64,000 nucleotides of DNA from Streptomyces sp. NRRL F-5123 (GCF_000721495.1 NZ_JOHY01000012.1:1-64000), one strand, 5' to 3'. Shown: positions 25,785-34,476, counted from the stretch's first letter. A program made the numbers and translations. Notes: generated by a model from the letters alone, not told the origin.

Positions 25785-26594
25785 TCAGTGGCCGCTTTGG
25801 TCGCGGCGCAAGGTGGTCATGATCTGGGTGAGGCGGTCTTCCGCGATGGTGTGGCCGGCGGCGCGGATGTGGTCGCGGACCGCGTTCCGGGTGGGGTTTT
25901 CGTGCGCGGCGAAGGCGGGGCGGACCAGGGTGAGGAGTTCGTCGAGTTCGGCGCTGGGCGGGCGGCCGATCCGGCGGACCGGTTCGCCGGGCGCTCGGGT
26001 GGCGTGGTCCCGGACGCGGGCGTGTTCGGTGGGCGGTTCGGCGGGCGGCCGGTCTGCCTCGGGTATCGGGTCGTGCTCGGTCGCTTCGACGCTCGTGGGT
26101 TCTGCCGCCGGGGGCTGCGGGGTTTCGGGTGGGCGGATCACCGAGACGGGGGTGGTGGGTGTTTCGTGGCGGGTGATGAGGATGTGGAGGTGGACGGCTC
26201 CGGCGAGGGCGAGCGGGGCGATGGTGGACAGGGCACCGACGGTGGTGTCGCCGAGGTGCAGGCCGGAGGTCGGGGATTGCTGGTTGAGGCGGACGGCGTG
26301 GAGGGCGTTGGCCCAGATGCTGGCGGCCGTGGCGGTGGCGAAGAGGGTCCATACGTAGAGGCGGGCGCGGAAGGGCGCCGTGCGCAGGACGAGCAGGGCG
26401 CGGACGCCATAGGCGATGAAGCCGTCGATGACGGCGGGGAAGAGGTACGTCAGGGCCGGGCGGACGTGGATGGCGATGGCCATCTGCTGCAGCGCGTCGT
26501 ATGAGAGCGCGCAGCCGGAGCCGCCGAGGACGGTGATGGCGGCGCGGTCCCACGCGGTCGCCCGGTGGGCGGTGGCAGGGGTGTTCGGGGGCAT
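25785..26594 (-). CDS. DUF2637-domain membrane protein of the mobile element
   Basis: 269 aa. The first half has four likely membrane helices: AITVLGGSGCALSYDALQQMAI, ALTYLFPAVIDGFIAYGVRALLVL, LYVWTLFATATAASIWANALH, and LSTIAPLALAGAVHLHILI. ALSYDALQQMAIAIHVRPALTYLFPAVIDGF is the DUF2637 signature found in Streptomyces conjugative elements and plasmids. The second half is Pro/Glu-rich, then a winged-helix-like tail (LTLVRPAFAAHENPTRNAVRDHIRAAG). Role unknown, perhaps transfer or spread. Confidence 0.82.
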   Translation of the reverse strand: MPPNTPATAHRATAWDRAAITVLGGSGCALSYDALQQMAIAIHVRPALTYLFPAVIDGFIAYGVRALLVLRTAPFRARLYVWTLFATATAASIWANALHAVRLNQQSPTSGLHLGDTTVGALSTIAPLALAGAVHLHILITRHETPTTPVSVIRPPETPQPPAAEPTSVEATEHDPIPEADRPPAEPPTEHARVRDHATRAPGEPVRRIGRPPSAELDELLTLVRPAFAAHENPTRNAVRDHIRAAGHTIAEDRLTQIMTTLRRDQSGH

Positions 26595-26693
26595 GCGGGA
26601 ATCTCCGGTGTGGGTCTGCTTCCGCGCGCGGGCAGGCGTCGGCGGACGAGCAAGGTGAGGGGAACTGGGGTGGAAGGCGGCGGGTGGGCCCGG

Positions 26694-27386
26694 TTATCCG
26701 GCGGGGTGCCTTCTGCGGTCGTGGCCGGTGAGGATGACGCGGTCGGTCATCTCGGCGAGGCGGGAGGCGACGCGGTCGCCGACGGCGTCGCGGAGTTCGG
26801 CGACGGGCAGGTTGGTGGTGACCAGAGTCGGGAGGAGCTGGTTGTAGCGGTGGTTGACCAGGCGGTAGGTCAGCTCTTCCGTCCACGGGGACTGCTTGGC
26901 CGCGCCGAGGTCGTCCAGCAGCAGGAGCGGGCAGCGGGCCAGCGCCCAGAGCTGCCGTTCGGGGTCGTTGCCCTGCTGGGGGCGTTGTGCGGCGTACAGG
27001 TCGGCTGCGGTGGTGGCCTCCCAGCGCAGCCGCACACCGGCGGTGAGGAGGGCACGGACGGCCCCGTACGCCTGGTGGGTCTTGCCGGTGCCGGTGGGGC
27101 CGGCGATCAGCAGCGACGGGCCGGTGGCGATCCCGCGGGTGCCGCCGGGGCCGGGCCTGCCCGCGGCGGTCGTCTCGGCGACCCAGGCGGTGACGCGGGG
27201 GTGGCCGGCCACCGCGGCCCGGTAGCGGGGCGGGATGCGGGCGTCGGCCAGCTCCAGCGCGGTCACCTGTGCCGGGATCGGTGGTGCGGGAGCGGTGTCC
27301 GGGTCGATGCCGCGGGCGGTGAGGATCGCGGCGAGGCGGTTGACCGCGCCTGCGGCGGTGCTCGGTTCGCGGGTGGCGGTGGTCAC
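26694..27386 (-). CDS. DnaC/IstB-like ATPase (helicase loader)
   Basis: 230 aa. Walker A is AGPTGTGKTHQA (about residues 95-106), and Walker B is CPLLLLDDLGAAK. LVTTNLPVAEL is sensor 1, and DRVASRLAEMTDRVILTG is the IstB/DnaC C-terminal block with an arginine finger candidate. It probably loads the replicative helicase at the element's origin together with the upstream DnaD-like protein, whose stop it overlaps by 4 nt (GTGA; GTG start). Confidence 0.85.
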   Translation of the reverse strand: MTTATREPSTAAGAVNRLAAILTARGIDPDTAPAPPIPAQVTALELADARIPPRYRAAVAGHPRVTAWVAETTAAGRPGPGGTRGIATGPSLLIAGPTGTGKTHQAYGAVRALLTAGVRLRWEATTAADLYAAQRPQQGNDPERQLWALARCPLLLLDDLGAAKQSPWTEELTYRLVNHRYNQLLPTLVTTNLPVAELRDAVGDRVASRLAEMTDRVILTGHDRRRHPAG

Positions 27387-28309
27387 AGGTCACCGCCGTA
27401 GGCGGCTTCGACGTCGGCGGGGTTGGTCCACGCGCGGTGCGGCGGCCGCGGGTTGTCCTTCGCAGGCGCGGCGTTCATGGCCTCGTTGACCAGGCTCGGC
27501 AGCACGCTCGGGCTCAGGCCTTTGACCCGGAGGCGTTCCAGGGCCGGGCGGAGGTAGTCCGGGGAGATGCCTTCGCCGAGGAGCTGGTTGACGGTCCGGC
27601 CCAGGCGTCCGAGGAACTGCCCCGGCGGGCGGTGCGCGCAGGCGGCGACGTACTCGTCGAGGAGCTGCTTCGCCGAGACGGAGGGGCCGGGCGCGGGGGC
27701 GTTCGCGCGCCCCGAAGGGACTGATCCTAGATCCACGATCCTAGGTCCTAGATCCGGACGACGAGGACTCGCCGAGGGTTCGGTGACTCCTCCGTGAGTC
27801 CTCGGTGAAGCCTCACTGAACGTGTCCTGACCTGGGATTTCGTGGTTCGGTGAGGGTTCGATGGTCTTTCGCGAGTCCTCGGTGTGGCCTCCGTGAGGGC
27901 TCACCGCACCCTCATAGAGGGCTCCCTGCGTGCGCGGTGAGGGCTCGCGGACACCGGTGGTGTCGTCGTGGTGGGGGCAGGCGGGGGCGCGGACGCCGCT
28001 GGGGCGGTTGATCTTCTGGTGGCGGTGCCAGGTGACGACGTGGAGGTAGCGCTTGCCGTCGTTGCCTTCGTAGCGGCAGATCAGGTCGGCGGTGGCGAGC
28101 TGGGTGAGGTCTTCCTCGACGCCGATCGGGCCGTGGTCGGGGCGCAGCGACCACAGCAGTCCGGCGATGACGGCGGGCTGGTCGCGGAAGCGGCCGTGGT
28201 CGTCGGCCTGGGTGAGCAGGCCGAAGAAGGTCCGCTCGGCCGACAGGGACACCGCGGCCAGGGACTCCGAGGCGAACGCCTCGGGCTTGATCGTGCGTAT
28301 CCGGGCCAT
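27383..28309 (-). CDS. DnaD-like / phage-type replication initiation protein
   Basis: 308 aa. The N-terminal winged-helix block MARIRTIKPEAFASESLAAVSLSAERTFFGLLTQADDHGRFRD is typical of actinophage and mobile-element replication proteins. HVVTWHRHQKINRPS follows. A low-complexity linker (about 110-200) rich in Pro, Ser and His leads to a small C-terminal helical domain (LDEYVAACAHRPPGQFLGRL onward). The pair with the DnaC-like gene resembles a DnaD/DnaC-type initiator plus loader. Expressed leftward from the control region at 28556-28639. Confidence 0.78.
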   Translation of the reverse strand: MARIRTIKPEAFASESLAAVSLSAERTFFGLLTQADDHGRFRDQPAVIAGLLWSLRPDHGPIGVEEDLTQLATADLICRYEGNDGKRYLHVVTWHRHQKINRPSGVRAPACPHHDDTTGVREPSPRTQGALYEGAVSPHGGHTEDSRKTIEPSPNHEIPGQDTFSEASPRTHGGVTEPSASPRRPDLGPRIVDLGSVPSGRANAPAPGPSVSAKQLLDEYVAACAHRPPGQFLGRLGRTVNQLLGEGISPDYLRPALERLRVKGLSPSVLPSLVNEAMNAAPAKDNPRPPHRAWTNPADVEAAYGGDL

Positions 28310-28485
28310 GCCTCAGCACCCCGCCTTCGCAACAGGCTGCGGGGACGAGGGTGCGGGAACGGCTGGCGAGGCCGTACGCTGGTTCACGGAAGTTCCTCTC
28401 CTGGCGGGCTTCGGGACGGCAATCCCGGGGCCGAATGCCGGTCATGGTCGTTCAGGGATGGGCGGTCGTTGAGGTTCTGCTTCAG

Positions 28486-28513
28486 CCCCCGGCGTGTCAG
28501 CGCCGGGGGTTTT
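28486..28513 (+). terminator. Rho-independent-type terminator in the control region
   Basis: CCCCCGGCG (28486-28494), loop TGTCAG, CGCCGGGGG (28501-28509), then TTTT on the plus strand. Nothing obvious is transcribed rightward into it, so it may shield the switch region from read-through or end an unseen short RNA from the 28310-28480 stretch, in which I see no gene. Confidence 0.6.
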
Positions 28514-28555
28514 GTCGTGTCCGGGGGTCGGTGGGCAGGGTGCGGGGATGGTAAG

Positions 28556-28639
28556 ACGATACCACGCCTCTGCGGATCGCAGCAACTATTTGCAATCCGC
28601 ATAACGGCGTGTATCCTAGTAGTCTTCCTGCGGATTGCA
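28556..28639. promoter_or_regulatory. Divergent promoters with three repressor operators
   Basis: Three copies of an 11-bp element: TGCGGATCGCA (28571-28581), TGCAATCCGCA (28591-28601, inverted) and TGCGGATTGCA (28629-28639). The rightward promoter is TTGCAA (28590-28595), 16 nt, TATCCT (28612-28617). A leftward promoter is TTGCTG (28585-28580), 18 nt, TATCGT (28561-28556). Operator 1 lies inside the leftward promoter spacer, operator 2 covers the rightward -35, and operator 3 is downstream of the rightward start. The adjacent HTH protein is the likely ligand. This is a phage-like switch between maintenance and replication. Confidence 0.65.
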
Positions 28640-28668
28640 GCGAGGTACTACGAACGGAAGGACTGGTG

Positions 28669-29184
28669 GTGGGCGGCAACGAGGAGGACCTGCCGGGCCC
28701 GAGCATCAACCAGCTCGCCGGCGAGGAGAACGTCGCGGTCCGCATCAAGCTCGAACGGGACACCCGAGGCTGGAGCACCAACGCGCTGTCCGACCGCCTC
28801 AACGCCGCTGGCTACGAGATGAACCCCTCGGCGGTCTGGCGGATCGAGAACGGTCAGCGCCGGGTCACCGTCGATGACGCCCTCGGCTTCGCCGAGGTCT
28901 TCGGCATCTCCCTGGCCAACCTCGTCGGCCCCCCGAGGCTCGCCGCCCACGCTCGCGCGATGGAACTGGTCGAGGACATCAGACGTGCCTACCGGACCAG
29001 CCACTTGGCCAACCTCGCCGCCGCCGAGGCTCGGGACGTCCTCGACGCCTACCTCGACGAACACCCTGACGTCCGCGAAGAAGCCGAAGCCGCTGCCTCT
29101 CTCGCCGTCGCCGAAGAACTCACGGGCCTGCCTCAGCCCTACCAACTGCGCCGCCCTGCCGCCAACCAGAAGGACAGCGAATAA
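28669..29184 (+). CDS. XRE-family repressor of the mobile element
   Basis: 171 aa from GTG 28669, or GTG 28666; GGAAGGA lies just upstream and no other site fits. Residues about 20-80 form the HTH: VRIKLERDTRGWSTNALSDRLNAAG, then SAVWRIENGQRRVTVDDALGFAEVFG. The C-terminal half is helical and acidic. It stands just right of the three-operator region, so it most likely represses the replication operon and itself. Similar proteins guard Streptomyces integrative elements. Confidence 0.8.
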   Translation: MGGNEEDLPGPSINQLAGEENVAVRIKLERDTRGWSTNALSDRLNAAGYEMNPSAVWRIENGQRRVTVDDALGFAEVFGISLANLVGPPRLAAHARAMELVEDIRRAYRTSHLANLAAAEARDVLDAYLDEHPDVREEAEAAASLAVAEELTGLPQPYQLRRPAANQKDSE

Positions 29185-29285
29185 CCCCGGTCCACCGAAC
29201 AAGCACCGCACCGCCCATCCCTGAGCACCACACCGGCGAGCCCGTGGAGTTGCCGCTCCAAGCGCCCGCCAGAAGAGGACTTCCC

Positions 29286-29357
29286 GTGCGTCACCCCGCC
29301 ATGCCCCCCACCCCTTCCGCCCGCGCCCTGGCGGAGGAGGTGGCCGCCCATGTCTGA
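29286..29357 (+). CDS. Possible 23-aa leader peptide before the excisionase gene
   Basis: GTG at 29286 with AGAGGA 8 nt upstream opens a 23-codon frame ending 29357, overlapping the excisionase start (29350) by 8 nt. The product (starting VRHPAMPPTPSARALAEEV) has no recognised family. The overlap suggests translational coupling. Too short to be certain it is translated. Confidence 0.35.
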   Translation: MRHPAMPPTPSARALAEEVAAHV

Positions 29358-29688
29358 ACGTCCACACCGCGAAGCCCCCGTGCCGCGTCTCTACCGCCCC
29401 GAGGACATAGCCGACGTCCTCGGCTGCTCCGCCTGGTGGGTCCAGGACCGTGCCCGCCGACGCCTCATCCCCTTCACGCGGGTCGGCCGGGCGTACCGCT
29501 TCACCGCCGAACACCTCGCCGAGATCATTCGCCTCAACGAGGAGCGCCCGGCGCGGAAGCCGGAGCCCGGCGTGGCTGCTCCGAGGCCGGTTTCCCGGCG
29601 ACCCGTGTGTCCTCCCGTTCAGCCCGAACGCCTTCGCGCGCGCTCTCCCCGTCGGCTACGCCGTGACCAGTTCGATACGGCCGCGTAG
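29350..29688 (+). CDS. Excisionase-like HTH protein
   Basis: 112 aa. Residues 13-58 (RLYRPEDIADVLGCSAWWVQDRARRRLIPFTRVGRAYRFTAEHL) form a MerR/Xis-type winged helix, where the helix-turn-helix is followed by the RVGRAYRF wing. The tail is Arg/Pro-rich. It lies 23 nt before the integrase, the standard place for a recombination directionality factor of Streptomyces elements. Confidence 0.8.
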   Translation: MSERPHREAPVPRLYRPEDIADVLGCSAWWVQDRARRRLIPFTRVGRAYRFTAEHLAEIIRLNEERPARKPEPGVAAPRPVSRRPVCPPVQPERLRARSPRRLRRDQFDTAA

Positions 29689-29711
29689 AGCGACACTGGA
29701 GAGGAGGACAC

Positions 29712-31238
29712 ATGGGTTTCGCGGAGAAGCGGGGAAGCTACTGGCGCGGCCGGTTCAAAACCGCTCCAGGCAAGCACAGCACTGTCGTTGACACGACAGG
29801 TGCGGTGATCAAGTACCCCAACCGCCGGGAAGCGAAGCGGGCCGCAGACGAGGCAGAGTTCGCGTTTCGGCGCGGCAAGTGGCACGACCCGGCGCTCGGC
29901 CAGGAGACGTTCGGCGAGTACGCCAGTCGCTGGTACGCCGCCCAGGACCTGGCTGCCTCGACCATGCAGAACTACCGGCGTCACATCGAGGAGCACCTGC
30001 TCCCCGACTTCGAGGACAAGGCACTCGGCGGCATCCTCCGGACCGACGTCGCCCTGTGGGAGAAGAAGGAGAAGGCGCTCTACGCCGCCACCAGCGTGAA
30101 GACCTGGCGGGCGGTGCTCCACCTCATCCTGGCCGACGCCGTCGATGAAGGCCTCATCGAAGCCAACCCGGCCACGACACGGCGCGGGCGGGGCAAGCGC
30201 GCTGGCCGCTCCCGCAACCGCGGGCCGGAGAAGGCCATCACCGATCCGCTCGGCGCCCTTCTCCTCGCCGAGCGGGCCGCCCTCCTGTCCGGGCGCGACG
30301 ACGAGTTCGTCGCCGTGATCCTCATGGCCTTCACCGGCATGCGTTGGGGTGAAGTCGTCGGCCTGGAGACCAGCTTCGTACGCCCCGGTGCCATCCGCGT
30401 CGAATGGCAGCTGTACCAGCTCGACGACGGCGAAATGGTGCGCTGCCCGCCCAAGGACGACAGCTACCGCACCATCGACCTGCCACCCTGGCTGAGGGCA
30501 CTACTGGCCGACCACATCGCCCGGACCAAGCCGACCCCGTGCTCCTGCCACGACAAGACGTACGTCTTCCGTGGGCAGCGCGCGGCACGCACCGGTGGCC
30601 ACCACGGCGCGAAACTCGTCGACGTCGCCCGACGGGCCGGCACCTCAGCTGGCACCGTGTCCAACGTCCTCAACCACCCGGACCGCGTCACCGAGGCGAC
30701 CCGCACCCGCGTGCAGAAGGCCATCGCCGACCTCGGCTTCGTACGGGGCGGCACCATCGTCGGGCACACCCCGCACTGGCGCCGCAGCAGCTTCGCCACG
30801 TGGCTGTTCGCCCCGGCCGTCTCGGGGTCGTACCCGGCGAGGGGTGGGTCCCGACCAGTGCCGCTCGTCGGCGAGCCGTGGCCCGGCATCCCGGTGCGGG
30901 GACGCAACTCCCAGGGCCGAGCCGATACCTGCTGGGCCCCGATTGCCAAGGGGCTCACCCCGCATGGCCTGCGGCACACCCACCGGACGGTGATGGAGGG
31001 CCTGGGCACGGAAAAGGTCCTCATGGACGACCGCATGGGCCACTTCGACGGCTCGGTCTCGGCCCGATATGCCCACGTCACCGCGAACATGCGCCAGCGC
31101 CTCGTGCTCGGGTTGACCGAGCGGTGGGAAGCAGCTCTCGACGACCGGCTGGCGATGTGCCCCACGTCGCCGGTGCGTGTGCTCAACGATCTCCTGCGCG
31201 CACGCAGGGAGGCGCGCAGCCTGGCGATGCCTGAATGA
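29712..31238 (+). CDS. Tyrosine-type site-specific integrase with inserted LacI-like HTH
   Basis: 508 aa. An AP2-like N-terminal region (GFAEKRGSYWRGRF) is followed by the SAM-like core-binding domain (about 65-150). The catalytic residues are Arg in FTGMRWGEVVGLE (about 211), HGLRH (about 418-422) and the GHFDGSVSARYAHVT Tyr (about 453). Between boxes I and II, residues about 302-348 read VDVARRAGTSAGTVSNVLNHPDRVTEATRTRVQKAIADLGF, an unmistakable LacI-family helix-turn-helix. The distance between the boxes is accordingly large. It would integrate the element at tRNA-Pro 1.6 kb away. GGAGAGGAG precedes the ATG. Confidence 0.9.
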   Translation: MGFAEKRGSYWRGRFKTAPGKHSTVVDTTGAVIKYPNRREAKRAADEAEFAFRRGKWHDPALGQETFGEYASRWYAAQDLAASTMQNYRRHIEEHLLPDFEDKALGGILRTDVALWEKKEKALYAATSVKTWRAVLHLILADAVDEGLIEANPATTRRGRGKRAGRSRNRGPEKAITDPLGALLLAERAALLSGRDDEFVAVILMAFTGMRWGEVVGLETSFVRPGAIRVEWQLYQLDDGEMVRCPPKDDSYRTIDLPPWLRALLADHIARTKPTPCSCHDKTYVFRGQRAARTGGHHGAKLVDVARRAGTSAGTVSNVLNHPDRVTEATRTRVQKAIADLGFVRGGTIVGHTPHWRRSSFATWLFAPAVSGSYPARGGSRPVPLVGEPWPGIPVRGRNSQGRADTCWAPIAKGLTPHGLRHTHRTVMEGLGTEKVLMDDRMGHFDGSVSARYAHVTANMRQRLVLGLTERWEAALDDRLAMCPTSPVRVLNDLLRARREARSLAMPE

Positions 31239-31245
31239 AGTGCGA

Positions 31246-31282
31246 CACCTGTGTCCCACGCGATCTGCGCGGGGCACAGGTG
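31246..31282 (+). terminator. Hairpin after the integrase gene
   Basis: CACCTGTG (31246-31253) pairs with CACAGGTG (31275-31282) with further inner pairing of CCC and GGG. It starts 8 nt after the integrase stop and lies before the convergent zinc-ribbon stop at 31319. Confidence 0.5.
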
Positions 31283-31318
31283 CTTCCGCCGTGTAACGGC
31301 TACTTCGATTGCTGGGGA

Positions 31319-31783
31319 TCAGACAGCGAAGGCTTGACCGCATACGAGGCAGTGATACGGGCCCGCACTGCCTTCAGGGACCTTCACCGGCTCGTATGAG
31401 TGGCATGGCGATGTCACGATGACCATGTCGTCGGGCTCGGTGAGCGGAGCCGGCACGTCCGGCGCGTCGGTGCCGCCTTTGAAGTCGAACCTCACGTGCC
31501 TGGTGCTGGCGCTCTTGAACGCGTCCCGCAGTCCTTGCTCGATCTCTCGCGTCGCTGCAGGAACAGCCACGCCTTGGGCGTATTCGAGTTGCTCCTGCGT
31601 CCACCAGGAGCCCATCCCAGCTGGCTGCCCGCACAGGGGGCAGTGATAGGCCGCCGGAGCGGGCTGCCCCTCTGCTTCCTCGTTCGCTGGACCGTGATGC
31701 CACTTGAACTGGCGTACGCAGTTCGGGCATTCCCGGCGGAGGAACCCATCGTGATCCAGAGGCAAGGTCACCTGGATGTCCAT
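31319..31783 (-). CDS. Zinc-ribbon protein paired with the TIR-like gene
   Basis: 154 aa, ATG one base after the TIR gene's stop (TGA-C-ATG). Two zinc knuckles are at the N-terminus (RRECPNCVRQF and YHCPLCGQPAG) and one at the C-terminus (YHCLVCGQAFAV). The middle is helical (EQLEYAQGVAVPAATREIEQGLRDAF). No catalytic motif. The tight coupling suggests it works with the TIR-like protein, possibly as sensor, DNA/RNA-binding subunit or inhibitor. I do not know a named family for it. Confidence 0.75.
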   Translation of the reverse strand: MDIQVTLPLDHDGFLRRECPNCVRQFKWHHGPANEEAEGQPAPAAYHCPLCGQPAGMGSWWTQEQLEYAQGVAVPAATREIEQGLRDAFKSASTRHVRFDFKGGTDAPDVPAPLTEPDDMVIVTSPCHSYEPVKVPEGSAGPYHCLVCGQAFAV

Positions 31784-31784
31784 G

Positions 31785-32693
31785 TCACGCTCCGCTCACG
31801 AACTCGTCGATCTCGAGTGGTGTCCCATCGACCGTCTTGGCGGTGATGGTGATGTTGAAATATGAGTTCGAGCGTGACGCGAGAGAGTCCGACGACACGC
31901 GCCCCACGCGCACAGACTTGCCTTCAGGCAGCTTCGGGACGGGGAACTCATCGGCGTTTCGCGTGACGAGTCCAACCTTGGCATCCGCGTCTACGTTTAG
32001 CTCATACACGTCGCCGGGACCGTGGTTAGTGATCTCGACCGCGTCGATCTTGCCGCGCCCATTGTCGATGTACCGGGCCTTCAGCCGGGGTGCGCCCGAT
32101 GCCTGCGATGACGGCAGTTTCCGGCCCATCGGGAGCCCGCCGCCTGGAGTAACGGGTGGGGTCAAGTCTCCAGCCTCGTGCCAGTCCGTTCCTGCCAGTC
32201 GGGTAGCGCACCCTGCGGTTTCTAGACGGGTCGCGAGTTCCTGCCGCTTCTTGACGCTGTTGTCGAGTCGGACGACATGCCGGCCGTGGATGTCGCTGAA
32301 GACCTTCACCTGCCCGAGTTCCACGATCACAGTGCGATCCGCGTCGCGGCCCATGGCCATGCCTGCCTCGAAGAGCACATTCGGGCGGGCCTGCATCTGC
32401 GGGTTGCACTCTGGGTCGCCTGGGTGAGTCAGGCTCTCGTGCAGATAGGTGACGTCGTCCGGGGTCTGTAGGACGACGACGGCCTGGGCATTGCCGAATG
32501 CCGCATCAAGGATCTCACCGATATACGGGGAGCCCTTTCCCGTCATGCGACCTGCTTCCGACCACTCGATCGGGTCCAGCCCGATGGCCCGCAGGAAGTC
32601 AAACAGTCCTCGGCGTGCACGCTCGTTGCGTCCGTGGATCACGAACACTCTGCGGCGGTCCACCCCACGCCCGTCTTCTGCTGCGGTCGGCAT
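31785..32693 (-). CDS. TIR-like nucleotide-binding (PF10137-type) defence protein
   Basis: 302 aa from ATG 32693 with AGGGAG upstream, in a longer open frame. RRVFVIHGRNERARRGLFDFLRAIGLDPIEW is the PF10137 opening strand-helix. AVVVLQTPDDVTYL and RPNVLFEAGMAMGR follow, with Glu109 in the position of the TIR NADase glutamate. Residues about 200-302 form a separate beta-rich domain (LKARYIDNGRGKIDAVEITNHGPGDV). Relatives serve as NAD-depleting effectors in anti-phage systems. It sits between integrase and tRNA, the typical cargo position. Confidence 0.82.
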   Translation of the reverse strand: MPTAAEDGRGVDRRRVFVIHGRNERARRGLFDFLRAIGLDPIEWSEAGRMTGKGSPYIGEILDAAFGNAQAVVVLQTPDDVTYLHESLTHPGDPECNPQMQARPNVLFEAGMAMGRDADRTVIVELGQVKVFSDIHGRHVVRLDNSVKKRQELATRLETAGCATRLAGTDWHEAGDLTPPVTPGGGLPMGRKLPSSQASGAPRLKARYIDNGRGKIDAVEITNHGPGDVYELNVDADAKVGLVTRNADEFPVPKLPEGKSVRVGRVSSDSLASRSNSYFNITITAKTVDGTPLEIDEFVSGA

Positions 32694-32835
32694 GCCTTGC
32701 TCCCTGCTGATGTACGAGAGACCTGCGCCACTCGACACTAGCGGCAGGGTCTGACAACAAACCCCGGTGGCGAGAGCGACGGTCGGTACGCGGGGTCGGC
32801 TCCCAATCGGCTCCCAAGACGGCCACGGGAACGAC

Positions 32836-32871
32836 TCAGGGCCCCGATCCTTGGAAGGATCAAGGCCCTGA
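32836..32871 (-). terminator. Terminator downstream of tRNA-Pro
   Basis: TCAGGGCC...GATCCTT-gg-AAGGATC...GGCCCTGA forms a nearly continuous 17-bp stem. It lies 16-51 nt beyond the tRNA 3' end on the minus strand, typical of Streptomyces tRNA terminators. Confidence 0.7.
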
Positions 32872-32886
32872 CCTGCTGCTTTGGAG

Positions 32887-32960
<74 letters not shown>

Positions 32961-32977
32961 GTGCAACGGGGTTAACT

Positions 32978-33943
32978 TTAGCGGACGCGGGGCTGAGGGC
33001 GAAATCCGGTTTCGGGGGTGGGGGTCAGGGTCAGGAGGGTGGCTTCGGGGGGGCAGGCGAAGCGGAGGGGGGTGTAGCGGTTGGTGCCGCAGCCTGCGGA
33101 GACGTGGAGGTAGGCGGTGGAGCCGGTCGCGGTGTGGGTGGAGAGGCCCTTCACGCGGTCGGTGTCGAGGTCGCAGTTGGTGACCAGGGCGCCGTAGAAG
33201 GGGATGCAGAGCTGGCCGCCGTGGGTGTGGCCCGCCAGGATGAGGGGGTAGCGGTCGGACGTGAAGGCGTCCAGGACGCGCAGGTAGGGGGCGTGGACCA
33301 GGGCCAGGGTGAAGTCGTCGGCCGGGTCGGGGCCGCCGGCCACCGCGGAGTAGCGGTCGCGCTTGATGTGCGGGTCGTCCAGGCCGGTCAGGCCCAGCAC
33401 CGGGCCGCTTTCGAGCTTCACCTGGCCGCGGCTGTTGCTCAGGCCCACCCAGCCCGCCGCGTCGAAGGCGTCGCGCAGATCGCCCCAGGGGTTGCGGATC
33501 ACGCCGTGCGCGCTGTGGCTCTTGCCGTTCAGGCCGTGCTGGCCGCGGGCCTTCTCGGCCAGGTAGCGCCCGGGGTTGCGGAACTTCGGGCCGTAGTAGT
33601 CGTTCGAGCCGAAGACGTACGCGCCCGGGAAGCGCAGCAGCGGGCCCAGTGCGTCCAGCACCTCCGGCACCGCAGTCGGGTCCGACAGGTTGTCGCCGGT
33701 GTTCACGACCAGGTCCGGGCGCAGACCCGCGAGGGACTGGAGCCAGCGGGCCTTCTTGCGCTGGCCGGACACCATGTGGATGTCGGAGAGCTGCAGGATG
33801 CGGATCGGCCGCATCCCCCGCGGGAGCACCGGCACCTCCACCCGGCGCAGCCGGAAGGACCTCACCTCGAAACCCGCCGCATAGGCCAGGCAGGCCGCGC
33901 CTGCCGCCGTCACACCCAGGGGTACTCCGTATCGCGCGCGCAT
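32978..33943 (-). CDS. Metallophosphoesterase, membrane-anchored
   Basis: 321 aa. One N-terminal hydrophobic segment ([19 protein letters not shown]) acts as anchor. Metal-binding motifs of the calcineurin-like fold follow: [25 protein letters not shown] (GNHD variant), [23 protein letters not shown] with the adjacent IPFYG is characteristic of the YkuE-like branch. Likely a secreted or membrane phosphodiesterase. First core-genome gene right of tRNA-Pro. Confidence 0.9.
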   Translation of the reverse strand: MRARYGVPLGVTAAGAACLAYAAGFEVRSFRLRRVEVPVLPRGMRPIRILQLSDIHMVSGQRKKARWLQSLAGLRPDLVVNTGDNLSDPTAVPEVLDALGPLLRFPGAYVFGSNDYYGPKFRNPGRYLAEKARGQHGLNGKSHSAHGVIRNPWGDLRDAFDAAGWVGLSNSRGQVKLESGPVLGLTGLDDPHIKRDRYSAVAGGPDPADDFTLALVHAPYLRVLDAFTSDRYPLILAGHTHGGQLCIPFYGALVTNCDLDTDRVKGLSTHTATGSTAYLHVSAGCGTNRYTPLRFACPPEATLLTLTPTPETGFRPQPRVR

Positions 33944-34017
33944 GCCCCCATCGTGTCAGAGTCGCCGTGCCTCTTAATACGGGGCGGCGCCCGTCCCGGG
34001 GTGCGAAAATCGACGGC

Positions 34018-34476
34018 ATGACCACGACCCTCAAGCAGCGGCTCAAGGACGACCTCACTTCGGCGATCAAGGGCCGTGACGAGCTGCGCTCCGCGACTCT
34101 CCGGCTCACCCTCACCGCCATCACCAAGGAGGAGGTCGCGGGCACCACCGCCCGCGAGCTCTCCGACGACGAGGTCCTGACGGTGATCGGCCGCGAGGCG
34201 AAGAAGCGGCGGGAGGCCGCGGAGGCGTTCGAGCAGGGCGGCCGCGCGGAGTCCGCGCAGCGCGAGCGGGCCGAGGGCGAGGTGCTCGCCGGGTATCTGC
34301 CGCAGCAGCTCACGGACGACGAGATCGCCGCCATCGTGCGGGACGCCATCGCCGAGTCCGGTGCGCAGGGGCCGAAGGGCATGGGCGCCGTCATGAAGCT
34401 CGTCAACCCCAAGGTCGCCAAGCGCGCGGAGGGCGGCCGCGTCGCCGCCGAGGTCAAGCGTCAGCTCGCCGGCTGA
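34018..34476 (+). CDS. GatB/YqeY-domain protein
   Basis: 152 aa, the usual YqeY length. TTLKQRLKDDLTSAIKGRD and RLTLTAITKEEV begin the helical domain. VIGREAKKRREAAEAFEQGGR is the conserved charged helix, and LAGYLPQQLTDDEI and GPKGMGAVMKLV are the GatB-tail-like end. The family is implicated in tRNA-related functions because it matches the C-terminal domain of GatB, but the exact role is unknown. Divergent from the phosphoesterase. Confidence 0.9.
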   Translation: MTTTLKQRLKDDLTSAIKGRDELRSATLRLTLTAITKEEVAGTTARELSDDEVLTVIGREAKKRREAAEAFEQGGRAESAQRERAEGEVLAGYLPQQLTDDEIAAIVRDAIAESGAQGPKGMGAVMKLVNPKVAKRAEGGRVAAEVKRQLAG

